64,000 bases of DNA from Aulostomus chinensis. Taxonomy: Eukaryota; Chordata; Actinopteri; Syngnathiformes; Aulostomidae. The first letter of the stretch is position 1; each line of letters begins with the position of its first letter. Where the stretch lies: NCBI GenBank assembly GCA_037954235.1, contig JBBMOA010000001.1, positions 2,221,001 to 2,285,000 on the forward strand, read 5' to 3'. Shown here in pieces: positions 1 to 15,011 of the stretch. The position numbers and the translations under genes were made by a program. The notes below the pieces were generated by a model, which saw nothing but the letters and a program-made list of their open reading frames with translations, was not told where the DNA came from and made no database searches.

Positions 1-1757
1 TCACTACATCACTGTAGCATCATTTGGAGGATAGTAGCAACTCTCACTACATGACTGTCAGCATCATTTTAAGGTTTTAAGCAACTCTCATTACATCACT
101 GGAGCATCATTTTGAGGTTCATCGAAACTCTCACTACATCACTGTAGCATCATTTTGAGGATAGTAGCAACTCTCATGACATAACTTTCGCATCTTTTTG
201 AAATTAGTAGATACTCTCATTACATCACTGTCAGCATCATTTTGAGTTCATTATTATCATTGAGGTTATTCGAATCTTTCACTGCATTACTGTTAGCATT
301 ATTTTGATTTCATTAGCAATTCTGACGACATCTCTGTCGCATTATTTTGAGGTTATTAGCAACTCTTCCTACATCCCTGTAGCATTGTTTTTGAGGTCGT
401 TAGCAACTCTTCCTACATCACTGTAGCATTTTTTGAGGTTATTAGCAAATCTTACGACATCACTCTCAGCATCATTTTGAGATCATTAGTAACTTTAATT
501 ACATCACTGTAGCATCATTTTGAGGTTCGTAGCAACTCTTCCTACATCACTGTAGCATCATTTTGAGGATAGTAGCAACTCTCACTTCATGACCGTCAGC
601 ATCATTTTGAGTTCATTTGCAATTCTTCTGACATCACTGTCGCATCATTTTGAGTTCATTAGCAATTCTTACGACATCACTGTCGCATCATTTTGAGGTT
701 ATTAGCAACTATTACTACATTACTGTCAGCATCACTGAGTTTATTAGCATCTATCACCACGTTACTGTTAGCATCGTTTTGAGTTCAATAGCAATTCTTA
801 CGACATCACTGTCATCATCATTTTTAGGTTACTCGCAGCTCTAACCACATGACTGTCAGCATCACTTTGAGGTTGTTTGAAACACTTACTACATTACTTT
901 AAGCATCACTTTTAGTTTATAAGCAACTATCACTACATTAATGTTAGCATCATTTTGAGTTTATTAAAAATTCTTCCTACATTACTGTCGCATTATTTTG
1001 AGGTTATTAGCAGCTCTTACTAAATTACTGTTAGCATTATTTTCAGGTTCGTTTTTAACTCTTACTACATGACTGTCAGAATCACTTTGAGGTTGTTAAA
1101 AACTCTTACTACATTACTTTAAGCTTCACTGAGTTTATTAACAACTATCATTACATCACTGTTAGCATCATTTTGAGTTTATTAGCAATTCTTACGACAT
1201 CACTGTAGCATTATTTTGACGTTATTAGCAGCTCTTACTACATTACTGTCAGAATCATTTTGAGGTTATTAGCAGCTCTCACTAGATTACTGTCAGCATC
1301 ATTTTGAGTTCATTAGCAATTCTTACTACATTACCGTTGCATTATTTTGAGGTTAGTAGCAACTCTTACTACATGACTGTCAGCATCACTTTGAGGTTGT
1401 TCGAAACACTTACTACATTACTGTAAGCATCACTGAGTTTATTAGCAACTATCACTACATTACTGTTAGCATCATTTTGAGTTTATTAGCAATTCTTACG
1501 ACATCACTGTATTATCAATTTGAGGTTAGTTTCAACTTTTCCAAAATTACCGTCAGCATCATTTTGAGTTTATTAGCAATTCTTCCGACATCACTGTCCC
1601 ATTATTTTGAGATTATTAGCAATTCTTCCGACATCATTGTCCCATTATTTTGAAGTTCATAGAAACTCTTACTACATGACTGTCAGCATTACTTTGAGGT
1701 TATTCGAAACTTTCACAACATTACTTTTAGCATCATCTTGAGTTCTTGAGCAATTCT

Positions 1758-1921
1758 AATGCGGTTCGAGGCCACGCTGGTTCACCGAGCGAGAAGGTGA
1801 GCCTTGAAAACGGCATCGGCCGAGCTTCCTGGGCTTTGGATACCCTGGTGAATTCCCCAAATGTGGGAATCTCAACTGCATAATTTCTGACAGTGGGGGA
1901 CTGCGTCCGCGCTCTCCCCTG
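1758..1921 (+). pseudogene. U1 snRNA-like sequence, degenerate
   Basis: Positions about 1848-1921 align without gaps to the 3' 74 nt of vertebrate U1 with roughly nine mismatches (my alignment from memory). They cover CCCCAAATGTGGGAA, the Sm-site region and the terminal stem-loop GTGGGGGACTGCG...CTCCCCTG. The Sm site is damaged: AATTTGTGG has become AATTTCTGA. The 5' half is only patchily similar. GAAGGTG lies at nearly the expected distance, but the invariant 5' splice-site-pairing segment ACTTACCTG is absent. From the left insertion point to the U1-type 3' end is exactly 164 nt, the length of U1. It cannot act as a spliceosomal U1 and is best read as a decayed retrocopy or the head of a SINE. 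Confidence 0.7.
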
Positions 1922-2253
1922 TGATCGTGTGAAAAAACGAAAGAAAGAAAGAAAGGCCGACGACGGCGGCAACAACAACGGTGACCGCCTGTCCCGGCCA
2001 GTTGGCGGTCTCCTCTTGTGCTGGCCAGCCTGAGGAGACCGCGGAGGACGTAGCCTCGATGAGCTCCCAGTATCTCTCACACCTTCCAGCCCTAAATGAA
2101 GAGGGCAGGGTTTCTGCCACATTTAGTTGAGGGTCATGGTATCTGACAAGCCCTGGGCTCAGGACAATACATCCACGGCTCGTCTTCGCAGTAAGTGGAA
2201 TGATACCAGAGAATTCATGCGTGGGAGGAGATCAACTTGAAAACCCGGACTCT
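1758..2253 (+). mobile_element. 496-bp insertion in the satellite with a U1 snRNA-like segment
   Basis: Non-satellite, GC-richer segment interrupting the array. The 7-mer CAATTCT lies immediately left (1751-1757) and again immediately right (2254-2260). A satellite monomer carries this word only once, so it reads as a target-site duplication. The first 164 bp resemble U1 snRNA (separate entry). They are followed by an A-rich GAAA-type stretch (1931-1954) and about 300 bp of sequence I do not recognise. No terminal inverted repeats and no poly(A) end at the right boundary are visible. It could be a retroposed SINE-like element with an snRNA-derived head (such SINEs are known in crocodilians) or a composite insertion. 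Other copies in the genome would decide. Confidence 0.7.
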
Positions 2254-5200
2254 CAATTCTTACGACATCACTGTCGCATCATTTTGAGATCATTAGCAAT
2301 TCTTCTTACATCACTGTCGCATTATTTTTAGTTTCATAGCAGCTCTTACTACATTACTGTGTCATTATTTTAAGGTTTGTAGCAACTCTTAATAAATTAC
2401 TGTCAGCATCACTTTGAGTTTATTAGCAACTATCAATACATTACTGTTAGCATCATTTTGAGTTCATTAACAATTCTTACTACATCACTGTCACATCATG
2501 TTGATATCATTAGCAATTCTTACGACATCACTATAGCATTATTTTGAGGTTCGTAGCAACTCTTACTACATGACTGTCAGCTTCACTTTGAGATTGTTCA
2601 AAACTCTTACTACATTACTGTTAGCATCATTTTGAGTTTATTAGCAACTATCACTACATGACTGTCAGCATCACTTTGAGTTCATTAACAATTCTTCCGA
2701 CATCACTGTAGCATTATTTTGAGGTTATTAGCAACTCTTACTACATTACTATCAGCATCATTTTTAGGTTACTCGCAACTCTAACCAGGTGACTGTCAGC
2801 ATCACTTTGAGGTTATTCGAAACTTTCACTCCATTACTGTTAACATCATTTTGAGTTTTTTAGCAATTCTTATGACATCAGTGTAGCATCATTTAAACGT
2901 TAGTTTCAACTCTTCCTACATTACTGTCAGCATCATTTTTAGTTTTTTAGCATCTCTTCCTACATCACTGTAGCATCATTTTGAGTTCATTAGCAACTCT
3001 TCCGACATCACTGTCGCATTATTTTGAGTTAAGTAGCAACTTTTACTACATTACTGTCGCATTATTTTGAGTTCAGTAGCAACTCTTACTACATGACTGT
3101 CAGCATCATTTTGAGGGAGTTTGAAACTCTTACTACATTATTGTAAGTATCACTGAGTTTATTAGCAACTATCACTACGTTACTGTTAGCATCATTTTGA
3201 GTTCATTAGAAATTCTTCTGAAATCACTGTCGCATCATTTTGAGGTTATTAGCAATTCTTCCGACATCACTGTCGCATTATTTTGAGGTTCGTAGCAACT
3301 CTTAGTACAAGACTGTCAGCATCACTTTGAGGTTTTTCGAAAAGTTCACTCCATTACTGTTAGCATCATTTTGAGTTCATGAGCAATTCTTACGAATTCA
3401 CTGTCGCATCATTTTGAGATCATTAGCAATTCTTCCGACATCACTGTCGCATTATTTTGAGGTTCGTAGCAACTCTTACTAGATGTCTTTCAGCATCACT
3501 TTGAGGTTGTTTGAAACTTTCACTCCATTACTGTTAGCATCATTTTGAGTTCATGAGCAATTCTTACTAAATCACTTTCGCATCATTTTTAGATCTTTAG
3601 CAATTCTTCTGACATCACTGTCGCATTATTTTGAGGTTCGTAGCAACTCTTCCTCCATGACTGTCACCATCACTTTTGAGGTTATTCGAAACACTTACTA
3701 CATTACTGTAAGCATCACTGAGTTGATTAGCAACTATCACTACATTACTGTTAGCATCATTTTAAGTTCAATAGCAATTCTTCCGACATCACTGTCGCAA
3801 TATTTTGAGGTTCGTAGCAACTTTTACTACACTACTGTCGCATTATTTTGAGGTTCGTAGCAACTCTTACTACATGACTGTCAGCATCACTTAGAGGTCA
3901 TTCAAAACACTTACTACATTACTGTAAGCATCATTTTGAGTTCATGAGCAATTCTTACTAAATCACTGTCGCATCATTTTAAGATCTTTAGCAATTCTTC
4001 TGACATCACTGTCGCATTATTTTGAGGTTCATAGCAACTCTTACTACATGACTGTCAGCATCACTTTGAGGTTATTCGAAATACTTACTACATTACTGTA
4101 AGCATCACTGACTTGATTAGCAACTATCACTACATTACTGTTAGCATCATTTTGAGTTCATTAGCAATTCTTCCGACATCACTGTCGCAATATTTTGAGG
4201 TTCGTTGCAACTTTTACTACATTACTGTCAGCATCACTTTGAGGTTATTGGAAACTTTCAATCCATTACTGTTAGCATCATTTTGAGTTCATTAGCAATT
4301 GTTACTACATCACTGTCGCATCATTTTGAGATCTTTAGCAATTCTTCTGACATCACTGTCGCATTATTTTGAGCTCCGTAGCAACTCTTACTACATGACT
4401 GTAAGCATTACTGACTTGATTAGCAACTATCACTACATTACTGTTAGCATCATTTTGAGTTCATTAGCAATTCTTCCGACATCACTGTCGCATTATTTTG
4501 AGGTTCGTAGCAACTCTTACTACATGACTGTCAGCATGACTTTGAGGTTATTCGAAACGTTCACTCCATTACTTTTAGCATCATTTTGAGATCATTACCA
4601 ATTCTTCTGAACTCAGTGTCTTATCATTTTGAGATCTTTAGCAATTCTTCCGACATCACTGTCGCATTATTTTGAGGTTCGTAGCAATTCTTAGTACAAG
4701 ACTGTCAGCATCACTGTGAGGTTTTTCGAAACGTTCACTCCATTACTGTTAGCATCTTTTTGAGTTCATGAGCAATTCTTACGACATCACTGTTGCATCA
4801 TTTTGAGATCATTAGCAATTCTTCCGACATCACTGTCGCATTATTTTGAGGTTCGTAGCAACTTTTACTACATTTGTGTCGCATTGTTTTGTGGTTCGTC
4901 GCAACTCTTACTACATTACTGTCAGCATTACTTTGAGTTTATAAGCAACTATCACTACATTACTGTTAGCATCATTTTGAGTTTATTAGCAATTCTCACG
5001 ACATCACTGTAGCATTGAATTGAGTTCATTAGCAACTCTTACTAAATGACTGTCAGCATCACTTTGAGGTTGTTCGAAACTCTTACTACATTACTGTAAG
5101 CATCACTGAGTTTCTTTGCAACTATCACTACATTACTGTTAGCATCATTTTGAGTTTATTAGCAATTCTTCCGACATCACTGTCCCATTATTTTGAGGTT

Positions 5201-8200
5201 CGTAGCAACTCTTACTACATGACTGTAAGCATCACTTTGAGGTTATTTGAAAGTTTCACTGCATTCCTGTTAGCATCATTTTGAGTTCATTAGCAATTCT
5301 TACTAAATCACTGTCGCAACATTTTGAGATCATTAGCAATTCTTCTGACATCACTGTCACATTATTTTGAGGTTCGTAGCAACTCTTAGTACATGACTGT
5401 CAGCATCACTTTGAGGTTATTCGAAAGTCTTCCTGCATTACTGTAAGCATCACTGAGTTGATTAGCAACTATCACTACATTACTGTGAGCATCATTTTGA
5501 GTTCATTAGCAATTCTTCCGACATCACTGTCGCAATATTTTGAGGTTCGTAGCAACTTTTACTACATTACTGTCGCATTATTTTGAGGTTCGTAGCAACA
5601 CTTACTACATGACTGTAAGCATCACTTTGAGGTTATTCGAAAGTTTCACTCCATTACTGTTAGCATCATTTTGAGTTCATTAGCAATTCTTTCTACATCA
5701 CTGTCGCATCATTTTGAGTTCATTATCAATTCTTCTGACATCACTGTCACATTATTTTGAGGTTGGTAGCAACTCTTAGTACATGACTGTCAGCATCACT
5801 TTGAGGTTATTCGAAACTCTTACTGCATTCCTGTAAGCATCACTGAGTTTCTTAGCAACTATCACTACATTACTGTTAGCATCATTTTGAGTTCATTAGC
5901 AATTCTTCCGACATCACTGTCGCAATATTTTGAGGTTCGTAGCAACTCTTACTACATTACTGTAAGCATTTCTGACTTGATTAGCAACTATCACTACATT
6001 ACTGTTAGCATCATTTTGAGTTCATTTGCAATTCTTCCGACATCACTGTCGCATTATTTTGAGGTTCGTAGCAACTCTTAGTACATGACTGTCAGCATCA
6101 CTTTGAGGTTATTCGAAAGTTTCACTCCATTACTGTTGGCATCATCTTGAGTTCATTAGCAATTCTTACTACATCACTGTCGCATCATTTTGAGATCATT
6201 AGCAATTCTTCTGACATCACTGTCACATTATTTTTAGGTTCGTAGTAACTCTTACTACATTATTCTTGCATTATTTTAAGGTTCCTAGCAACTCTTACTA
6301 CATTACTGTCAGCATCACTTTGAGTTTATTAGCAACTATCACTACATTACTGTTAGCATCATTTTAGGTTGTTGAGCAATTCTCAGGACATAACTGTAGC
6401 ATTGAACTGAGTTCATTAGCAACTCTTCCTAAATGACTGTCAGCATCACTTTGAGGTTGTTCGAAACTCTTACTACATTACTGTAAGCATCACTGAGTTT
6501 CTTAGCAACTATCACTACATTACTGTTAGCATCATCTTGAGTTCATTAGCAATTCTTCCGACATCACTGTCGCAATATTTTGAGGTTCGTAGCAACTTTT
6601 ACTACATTACTGTCGAATTATTTTGAGGTTTGTAGCAACACTTACTACATGACTGTAAGCATCACTTTGAGGTTATTCGAAACACTTACTACATTACTGT
6701 CAGCATCACTGAGTTGATTAGCAACTATCACTCTATTACTTTTAGCATCATTTTAAGTTCATTAGCAATTCTTACTACATCACTGTCACATCATTTTGAG
6801 ATCATTAGCAGTTCTTCCGACATCACTGTCGCAATATTTTGAGGTTCATAGCAACTCTTACTACATTACTGTCAGCATCTCTTTGAGTTTATTAGCAACT
6901 ATCACTACATTACTGTTAGCATCATTTTGAGTTTATGAGCAATTTTCACGACATCACTGTAGCATTAAATTGAGTTCATTAGCAACTCTTACTAAATGAC
7001 TGTCAGCATCACTTTGAGGTTGTTCGAAACTCTTACTACATTACTCTAAGCATCACTGAGTTTCTTAGCAACTATCACTACATTACTGTTAGCATCATCT
7101 TGAGTTCATTAGCAATTCTTCCGACATCACTGTCGCATTATTTTGAGGTTCGTAGCAACTCTTCGTACAAGACTGTCAGCATCACTTTGAGGTTATTCGA
7201 AACGTTCACTCCATTACTGTTAGCATCATTTTGAGTTCATGAGCAATTCTTCCGACATCACTGTCGCAATATTTTGAGGTTTGTAGCAACTTTTACTACA
7301 TTACTGTCGCATTGTTTTGAGGTTCGTAGCAACTCTTACTACATGACTGTCAGCATCACTTTGAGGTTATTGGAAACTTTCACTCCATTACTGTTAGCAT
7401 CATTTTGAGTTCATTCGCAATTCTTACTACATCACTGTCGCATCATTTTGAGATCATTAGCAATTCTTCTGACATCACTGTCACATTATTTTGAGGTTCG
7501 TAACAACTCTTATTACATTACTGTTGCTTTATTTAAAGTTTCGTAGCAACTCTTACTACATTACTGTCAGCATTACTTTGAGTTTATTAGCAACTATCAC
7601 TACATTACTGTTCGTATCATTTTGAGTTTATGAGCAATTCTCACGACATCACTGTAGCATTGAATTGAGTTCATTCGCAACTCTTACTAAATGACTGTCA
7701 GCATCACTTTGAGGTTGTTCGAAACACTTACTACATTACTGTAAGCATCACTGAGTTTCTTAGCAACTATCACTACATTACTGTAAGCATCACTGAGTTG
7801 ATTAGCAACTATCACTACATTACTGTTGGCATCATTTTGAGTTCATTAGCAATTCTTCCGACATCACGATCGCAATATTTTGAGGTTCGTAGCAACTTTT
7901 ACTACATTACTGTCGCATTATTTTGAGGTTCGTAGCAACACTTACTACATGACTGTAAGCATCACTTTGAGGTTATTTGAAAGTTTCACTGCATTCCTGT
8001 TAGCATCATTTTGAGTTCATTAGCAATTCTTACTACATCACTGTCGCAACATTTTGAGATCATTAGCAATTCTTCTGACATCACTGTCACATTATTTTGA
8101 GGTTCGTAGCAATTCTTAGTACATGACTGTCAGCATCACTTTGAGGTTATTCGAAACACTTACTACATTACTGTAAGCATCACTGAGTTGATTAGCAACT

Positions 8201-11200
8201 ATCACTACATTACTGTTAGCATCATTTTGAGTTCATTAGCAATTCTTCCGACATCACTGTCGCAATATTTTGAGGTTCGTAGCAACTCTAATTACATTAC
8301 TGTTGCTTTATTTAAAGGTTCGTAGCAACTTTTACTACATTCCTGTCAGCATTACTTTGAGTTTATTACCAACTATCACTACATTACTGTTAGCATCATT
8401 TTGAGTTTATTAGCAATTCTCACGACATCACTGTAGCATTGAATTGAGTTCATTAGCAACTCTTACTAAATGACTGTCAGCATCACTTTGAGGTTGTTCG
8501 AAACTCTTACTACATTACTGTAAGCATCACTGAGTTTCTTAGCAACTATCACTACATTACTGTTAGCATCATTTTGAGTTTATTAGCAATTCTTCCGACA
8601 TCACTGTCCCATTATTTTGAGGTTCGTAGCAACTCTTACTACATGACTGTCAGCATCACTTTGAGGTTATTCGAAACACTAACTACATTACTGTAAGCAT
8701 GACTGAGTTGATTAGCAACTGTCACTACATTACTGTTAGCATCATTTTGAGTTCATTAGCAATTCTTCCGACATCACTGTCGCAATATTTTGAGGTTCGT
8801 AGCAACACTTACTACATGACTGTAAGCATCACTTTGAGGTTATTTGAAAGTTTCACTGCATTCCTGTTAGCATCATTTTGAGTTCATTAGCAATTCTTAC
8901 TAAATCACTGTCGCAACATTTTGAGATCATTAGCAATTCTTCTGACATCACTGTCGCAATATTTTGAGGTTCGTAGCAACTTTTACTACATTACTGTCGC
9001 ATTATTTTGAGGTTCGTAGCAACACTTACTACATGACTGTAAGCATGACTTTGAGGTTATTCGAAAGTTTCACTCCATTACTTTTAGCATCATTTTGAGT
9101 TCATTAGCAATTCTTTCTACATCACTGTCGCATCATTTTGAGTTCATTATCAATTCTTCCGACATCACTGTCACATTATTTATAGGTTCGTAGGAACTCT
9201 TAGTACATGACCGTCACCATCACTTTAAGGTTATTCGAAACGTTCACTCCATTACTGTTAGCATCATTATGAGTTCATTCGCAATTCTTACTAAATCACT
9301 GTCGCATTATTTTGAGACCATTAGCAATTCTTCTGACATCACTGTCACATTATTTTGAGGTTCGTAGCAACTCTTACTACATTATTTTTGCATTATTTTA
9401 AGGTTCATAGCAACTCTTACTCCATTACTGTACGCATCATTTTGAGTTTTTGAGCAATTCTCACGACATCACTGTAGCATTGAATTGAGTTCATTAGCAA
9501 CTCTTACTAAATTACTGTCAGCATCACTTTGAGGTTTTTCGAAACCCTTACTACATTACTGTAAGCATCACTGAGTTTCTTAGCAACTATCACTCCATTA
9601 CTGTTAGCATAATTCTGAGTTCATGAGCAATTCTTCCGACATCACTGTCGCATCATTTTGAGATCATTACCAATTCTTCTGACATCACTGTCACATTATT
9701 TTGAGGTTCGTAGCAACTCTGACTACATTATTGTTGCATTATTTTAAGGTTCGTAGCAACTCTTACATAATTACTGTCAGCATCACTTTGAGTTTTTTAG
9801 CAACTATCACTACATTACTGTTAGCATCATTTTGAGTTGTTGAGCAATTCTCACGACATCACTGTAGTATTAAATTGAGTTCATGAGAAACTCTTACTAC
9901 ATTACTGTCAGCATCACTTTGAGGTTCTTCGAAACTCTTACTACATTACTTTAAGCATCACTGAGTTTCTTAGCAACTATCACTACATTACTGTTAGCAT
10001 CATCTTGAGTTCATGAGCAATTCTTACTAAATCACTGTCGCATCATTTAAAGATCTTTAGCAATTCTTCTGACATCACTGTCGCATTATTTTGAGGTTCG
10101 TAGCAACTCTTACTACATGACTGTCAGCATCACTTTGAGGTTATTCGAAACACTTACTACATTACTGTAAGCATCACTGACTTGATTAGCAACTATCACT
10201 ACATTACTGTTAGCATCATTTTGAGTTCATTAGCAATTCTTCCGACATCACTGTCGCAATATTTTGAGGTTCGTAGCAACTTTTACTACATTACTCTCGC
10301 ATTATTTTGAGGTTCGTAGCAACTCTTACTACATGACTGTCAGCATCACTTTGAAGTTATTGGAAACTTTCACTCCATCACTGTTAGCATCATTTTGAGT
10401 TCATTAGCAATTCTTACTACATCATTGTCGCATCATTTTGAGATCTTAAGCAATTCTTCTGACATCACTGTCGCATTATTTTGAGGTTCGTAGCAACTCT
10501 TACTACATGACTGTAAGCATTTCTGACTTGATTAGCAACTATCACTACATTACTGTTAGCATCATTTTGAGTTCATTAGCAATTCTTCTGACATCACTGT
10601 CGCATTATTTTGAGGTTCGTAGCAACTCTTAGTACATGACTGTCAGCATCACTTTGAGGTTATTCGAAAGTTTCACTCCATTACTGTTAGCATCATCTTG
10701 AGTTCATTAGCAATTCTTCCGACATCACTGTCGGAATATTTTGAGATTCGTAGCAACTCTTACCACATTATTGTTGCATTATTTTGAGGTTCGGAGCAAC
10801 TCTTACTACATTATTGTTGCATTATTTTAAGGTTCCTAGCAACTCTTAGTACATGACTGTCAGCATCAATTTGAGGTTATTCGAAACACTTACTACATTA
10901 CTGTAAGCATCACTGAGTTGATTAGCAACTATCACTACATTACTGTTAGCATCATTTTGAGTTCATTAGCAATTCTTCCGACATCACTGTCGCAATATTT
11001 TGAGGTTCGTAGCAACTTTTACTACATTACTGTCGCATTATTTTGAGGTTTGTAGTAATACTTACTACATGACTGTAAGCATCACTGAGTTTAGTAGCAA
11101 CTATCACTACATTACTGTTAGCATCATTTTAAGTTCATTAGCAATTCTTCCGACATCACTGTCGCAATATTTTGAGGTTCGTAGCAACTTTTACTACATT

Positions 11201-13020
11201 ACTGTCGCATTTTTTTGAGGTTCGTAGCAACTCTTCCTACATGACTGTCAACATCACTTTTGAGGTTATTCGAAACACTTACTACATTACTGTAAGCATC
11301 ACTGAGTTTATTAGCAACTATCACTACATTACTGTTAGCATCATTTTAAGTTCATTAGCAATTCTTCCGACATCACTGTCGCAATATTTTGAGGTTCGTA
11401 GCAACTTTTACTACATTACTGTCGCATTTTTTTGAGGTTCGTAGCAACTCTTACTACATGACTGTCAGCATCACTTTGAGGTTATTCGAAACACTTACTA
11501 CATTACTGTAAGCATCACTGACTTGATTAGCAACTATCACTACATTACTGTTAGCATCATTTTGAGTTCATTAGCATTTCTTCCGACATCACTGTCGCAA
11601 TATTTTGAGGTTCGTAGCAACTTTTACGACATTACTGTCACATTATTTTGAGGTTCGGAGCAACTCTTACTACATGACTGTCAGCATCACTTTGAGGTTA
11701 TTCGAAAGTTTCACTCCATTAATGTTAGCATCATTTTGAGTTCATTAGCAATTCTTACTACATCACTGTCGCATCATTTTGAGATCATTAGCAATTCTTC
11801 CGACATCACTGTCGCAATATTTTGAGGTTTGTAGCAACTCTTACTACTTTATTGTTGCATTATTTTAAGGTTCGTAGCAACTCTTACTACATTACTGTCA
11901 GCATCACTTTGAGTTTATTAGCAGCAATCACTACATTACTGTTAGCATCATTTTGAGTTGTTGAGCAATTCCCACGACATCACTGTAGCACTAAATTGAG
12001 TTCATTAGCAACTCTTACTACATGACTGTTAGCATCACTTTGAGGTTGTTCGAAACTCTTACTACATTACTGTAAGCATCACTGAGTTTCTTAGCAACTA
12101 TCACTACATTACTGTTAGCATCATCATGAGTTCATTAGCAATTCTTCCGACATCACTGTCGCAATATTTTGAGGTTCGTAGCAACTTTTACTACATTACT
12201 GTCGCATCATTTTGAGGTTCGTAGCAACTCTTACTACATTATTGTAAGCATCACTGAGTTTCTTAGCAACTATCACTACATTACTGTTAGCATCATTTTA
12301 AGTTCATTAGCAATTCTTACTACATCACTGTCACATCATTTTGAGATCATTAGCAGTTCTTCCGACATCACTGTCGCAATATTTTGAGGTTCGTAGCAAC
12401 TCTTACTACATTACTGTAAGCATCACTGAGTTTCTTAGCAACTATCACTACATTACTGTTAGCATCATTTTAAGTTCATTAGCAATTCTTACTACATCAC
12501 TGTCACATCATTTTGAGATCATTAGCAGTTCTTCCGACATCACTGTCGCAATATTTTGAGGTTCCTAGCAACTCTTACTACATTACTGTCAGCATCACTT
12601 TGAGTTTATTAGCAACTATCACTACATTACTGTTAGCATCATTTTGAGTTAATGAGCAATTCTCACGACATCACTGTAGCATTAAATTGAGTTCATTAGC
12701 AACTCTTACTAAATGACTTTCAGCATCACTTTGAGGTTGTTCGAAACTCTTACTACATTACTGTAAGCATCACTGAGTTTCTTAGCAACTATCACTACAT
12801 TACTGTTAGCATCATCTTGAGTTCATTAGCAATTCTTCCGACATCACTGTCGCATTATTTTGAAGTTCGTAGCAACTCTTAGTCCAAGACTGTCAGCATC
12901 ACTTTGAGGTTATTCGAAACGTTCACTCCATTACTGTTAGCATCATTTTGAGTTCATGAGCAATTCTTACTAAATCACTGTCGCATCATTTTAAGATCTT
13001 CAGCAATTCTTCTGACATCA

Positions 13021-15011
13021 CTGTCGCATTATTTTGAGGTTCGTAGCAACTCTTACTACATCACTGTCAGCATCACTTTGAGGTTATTCGAAACACTTAC
13101 TACATTACTGGAAGCATCACTGACTTGATTAGCAACTATCACTACATTACTGTTAGCATCATTTTGAGTTCATTAGCAATTCTTCCGACATCACTGTCGC
13201 AATATTTTGAGGTTCGTAGCAACTTTTACTACATTACTGTCACATTATTTTGAGGTTCGTAGCAACTCTGACAACATGACTGTCAGCATCACTTTGAGGT
13301 TATTCGAAATGTTCACTCCATTACTGTTAGCATCATTTTGAGTTCATTAGCAATTCTTACTGAATCACTGTCGCATCATTTTGAGATCTTTCGCAATTCT
13401 TCTGACATCACTGTCGCATTATTTTTAGGTTCGTCGCAACTCTTACTACATGACTGTCAGCATCACTTTGAGGTTGTTCGAAACACTTACTCCATTACTG
13501 TAAGTATCACTGAGTTGATTAGCAACTATCACTACATTACTGTTAGCATCATTTTGAGTTCATCAGTAATTCTTCTGACATCACTGTCGCATTATTTTGA
13601 GGTTCGTAGCAACTTTTACTACATTACTGTCGCATCATTTTTAGATCTTTTGCAATTCTTCTTACATCACTGTCGCATTATTTTTAGGTTCGTAGCAACT
13701 CTGACTACATTACTCTCAGCATCAGTTTGAAGTTATTCGAAACACTTACTACATTACTGCAAGCATCGCTGACTTGATTAGCAACTACCACTACATTACT
13801 GTTAGAATCATTTTGAGTTCATTGGCAATTCTTCCGACATCACTGTCGCAATACTTTGAGGTTCGTAGCAACTTTTACTACATTACTGTCGCATTATTTT
13901 TAGGTTCGTATTAACTCTTTCTACATGACTGTCAGCATCACTTTGAGGTTATTTGAAACCTTCACTCCATTACATTTAGCATCATTTTGAGTTCATTAGC
14001 AATTCTTACTACATCACTGTCGCATTATTTTGAGGTTCGTAGCAACTCTTACTACATCACTGTCAGCATCACTTTGAGGTTATTCGAAACACTTACTACA
14101 TTACTTGAAGCATCACTGACTTGATTAGCAACTATCACTACATTACTGTTAGCATCATTTTGAGTTCATTAGCAATTCTTCCGACATCACTGTCGCAATA
14201 TTTTGAGGTTCGTAGCAACTTTTACTACATTACTGTCACATTATTTTGAGGTTCGTAGCAACTCTGACAACATGACTGTCAGCATCACTTTGAGGTTATT
14301 CGAAATGTTCACTCCATTACTGTTAGCATCATTTTGAGTTCATTAGCAATTCTTACTGAATCACCGCGCATCATTTTGAGATCTTTCGCAATTCTTCTGA
14401 CATCACTGTCGCATTATTTTTAGGTTCGTCGCAACTCTTACTACATGACTGTCAGCATCACTTTGAGGTTGTTCGAAACACTTACTCCATTACTGTAAGT
14501 ATCACTGAGTTGATTAGCAACTATCACTACATTACTGTTAGCATCATTTTGAGTTCATCAGTAATTCTTCTGACATCACTGTCGCATTATTTTGAGGTTC
14601 GTAGCAACTTTTACTACATTACTGTCGCATCATTTTTAGATCTTTTGCAATTCTTCTTACATCACTGTCGCATTATTTTTAGGTTCGTAGCAACTCTGAC
14701 TACATTACTCTCAGCATCAGTTTGAAGTTATTCGAAACACTTACTACATTACTGTAAGCATCGCTGACTTGATTAGTACCTACCACTACATTACTGTTAG
14801 CATCATTTTGAGTTCATTGGCAATTCTTCCGACATCACTGTCGCAATACTTTGAGGTTCGTAGCAACTTTTACTACATTACTGTCGCATTATTTTTAGGT
14901 TCGTATTAACTCTTTCTACATGACTGTCAGCATCACTTTGAGGTTATTTGAAACCTTCACTCCATTACATTTAGCATCATTTTGAGTTCATTAGCAATTC
15001 TTACTACATCA
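13021..15011 (+). repeat. 996-bp tandem duplication within the left array
   Basis: Two near-identical copies, about 13021-14016 and 14017-15011, share rare variants: CTGACAACATGACTG at 13267 and 14263, and the TTAACTCTTT variant at 13911 and 14906. The offset falls from 996 to 995 after a 1-bp loss near 14365. The length is about 23 monomers and points to recent unequal exchange. Confidence 0.9.

Larger units (their letters stand above)
1751..2260. repeat. 7-bp direct repeat (target-site duplication) around the insertion
   Basis: CAATTCT at 1751-1757 and at 2254-2260. Removing 1758-2260 restores a normal satellite monomer running from GAGCAATTCT on the left into TACGACATCAC on the right. Confidence 0.75.

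Noticed and set aside
1758..1921. Functional U1 snRNA gene
   Set aside because: The 5' splice-site-pairing sequence is missing, the Sm site is mutated and no snRNA promoter lies upstream, only satellite.
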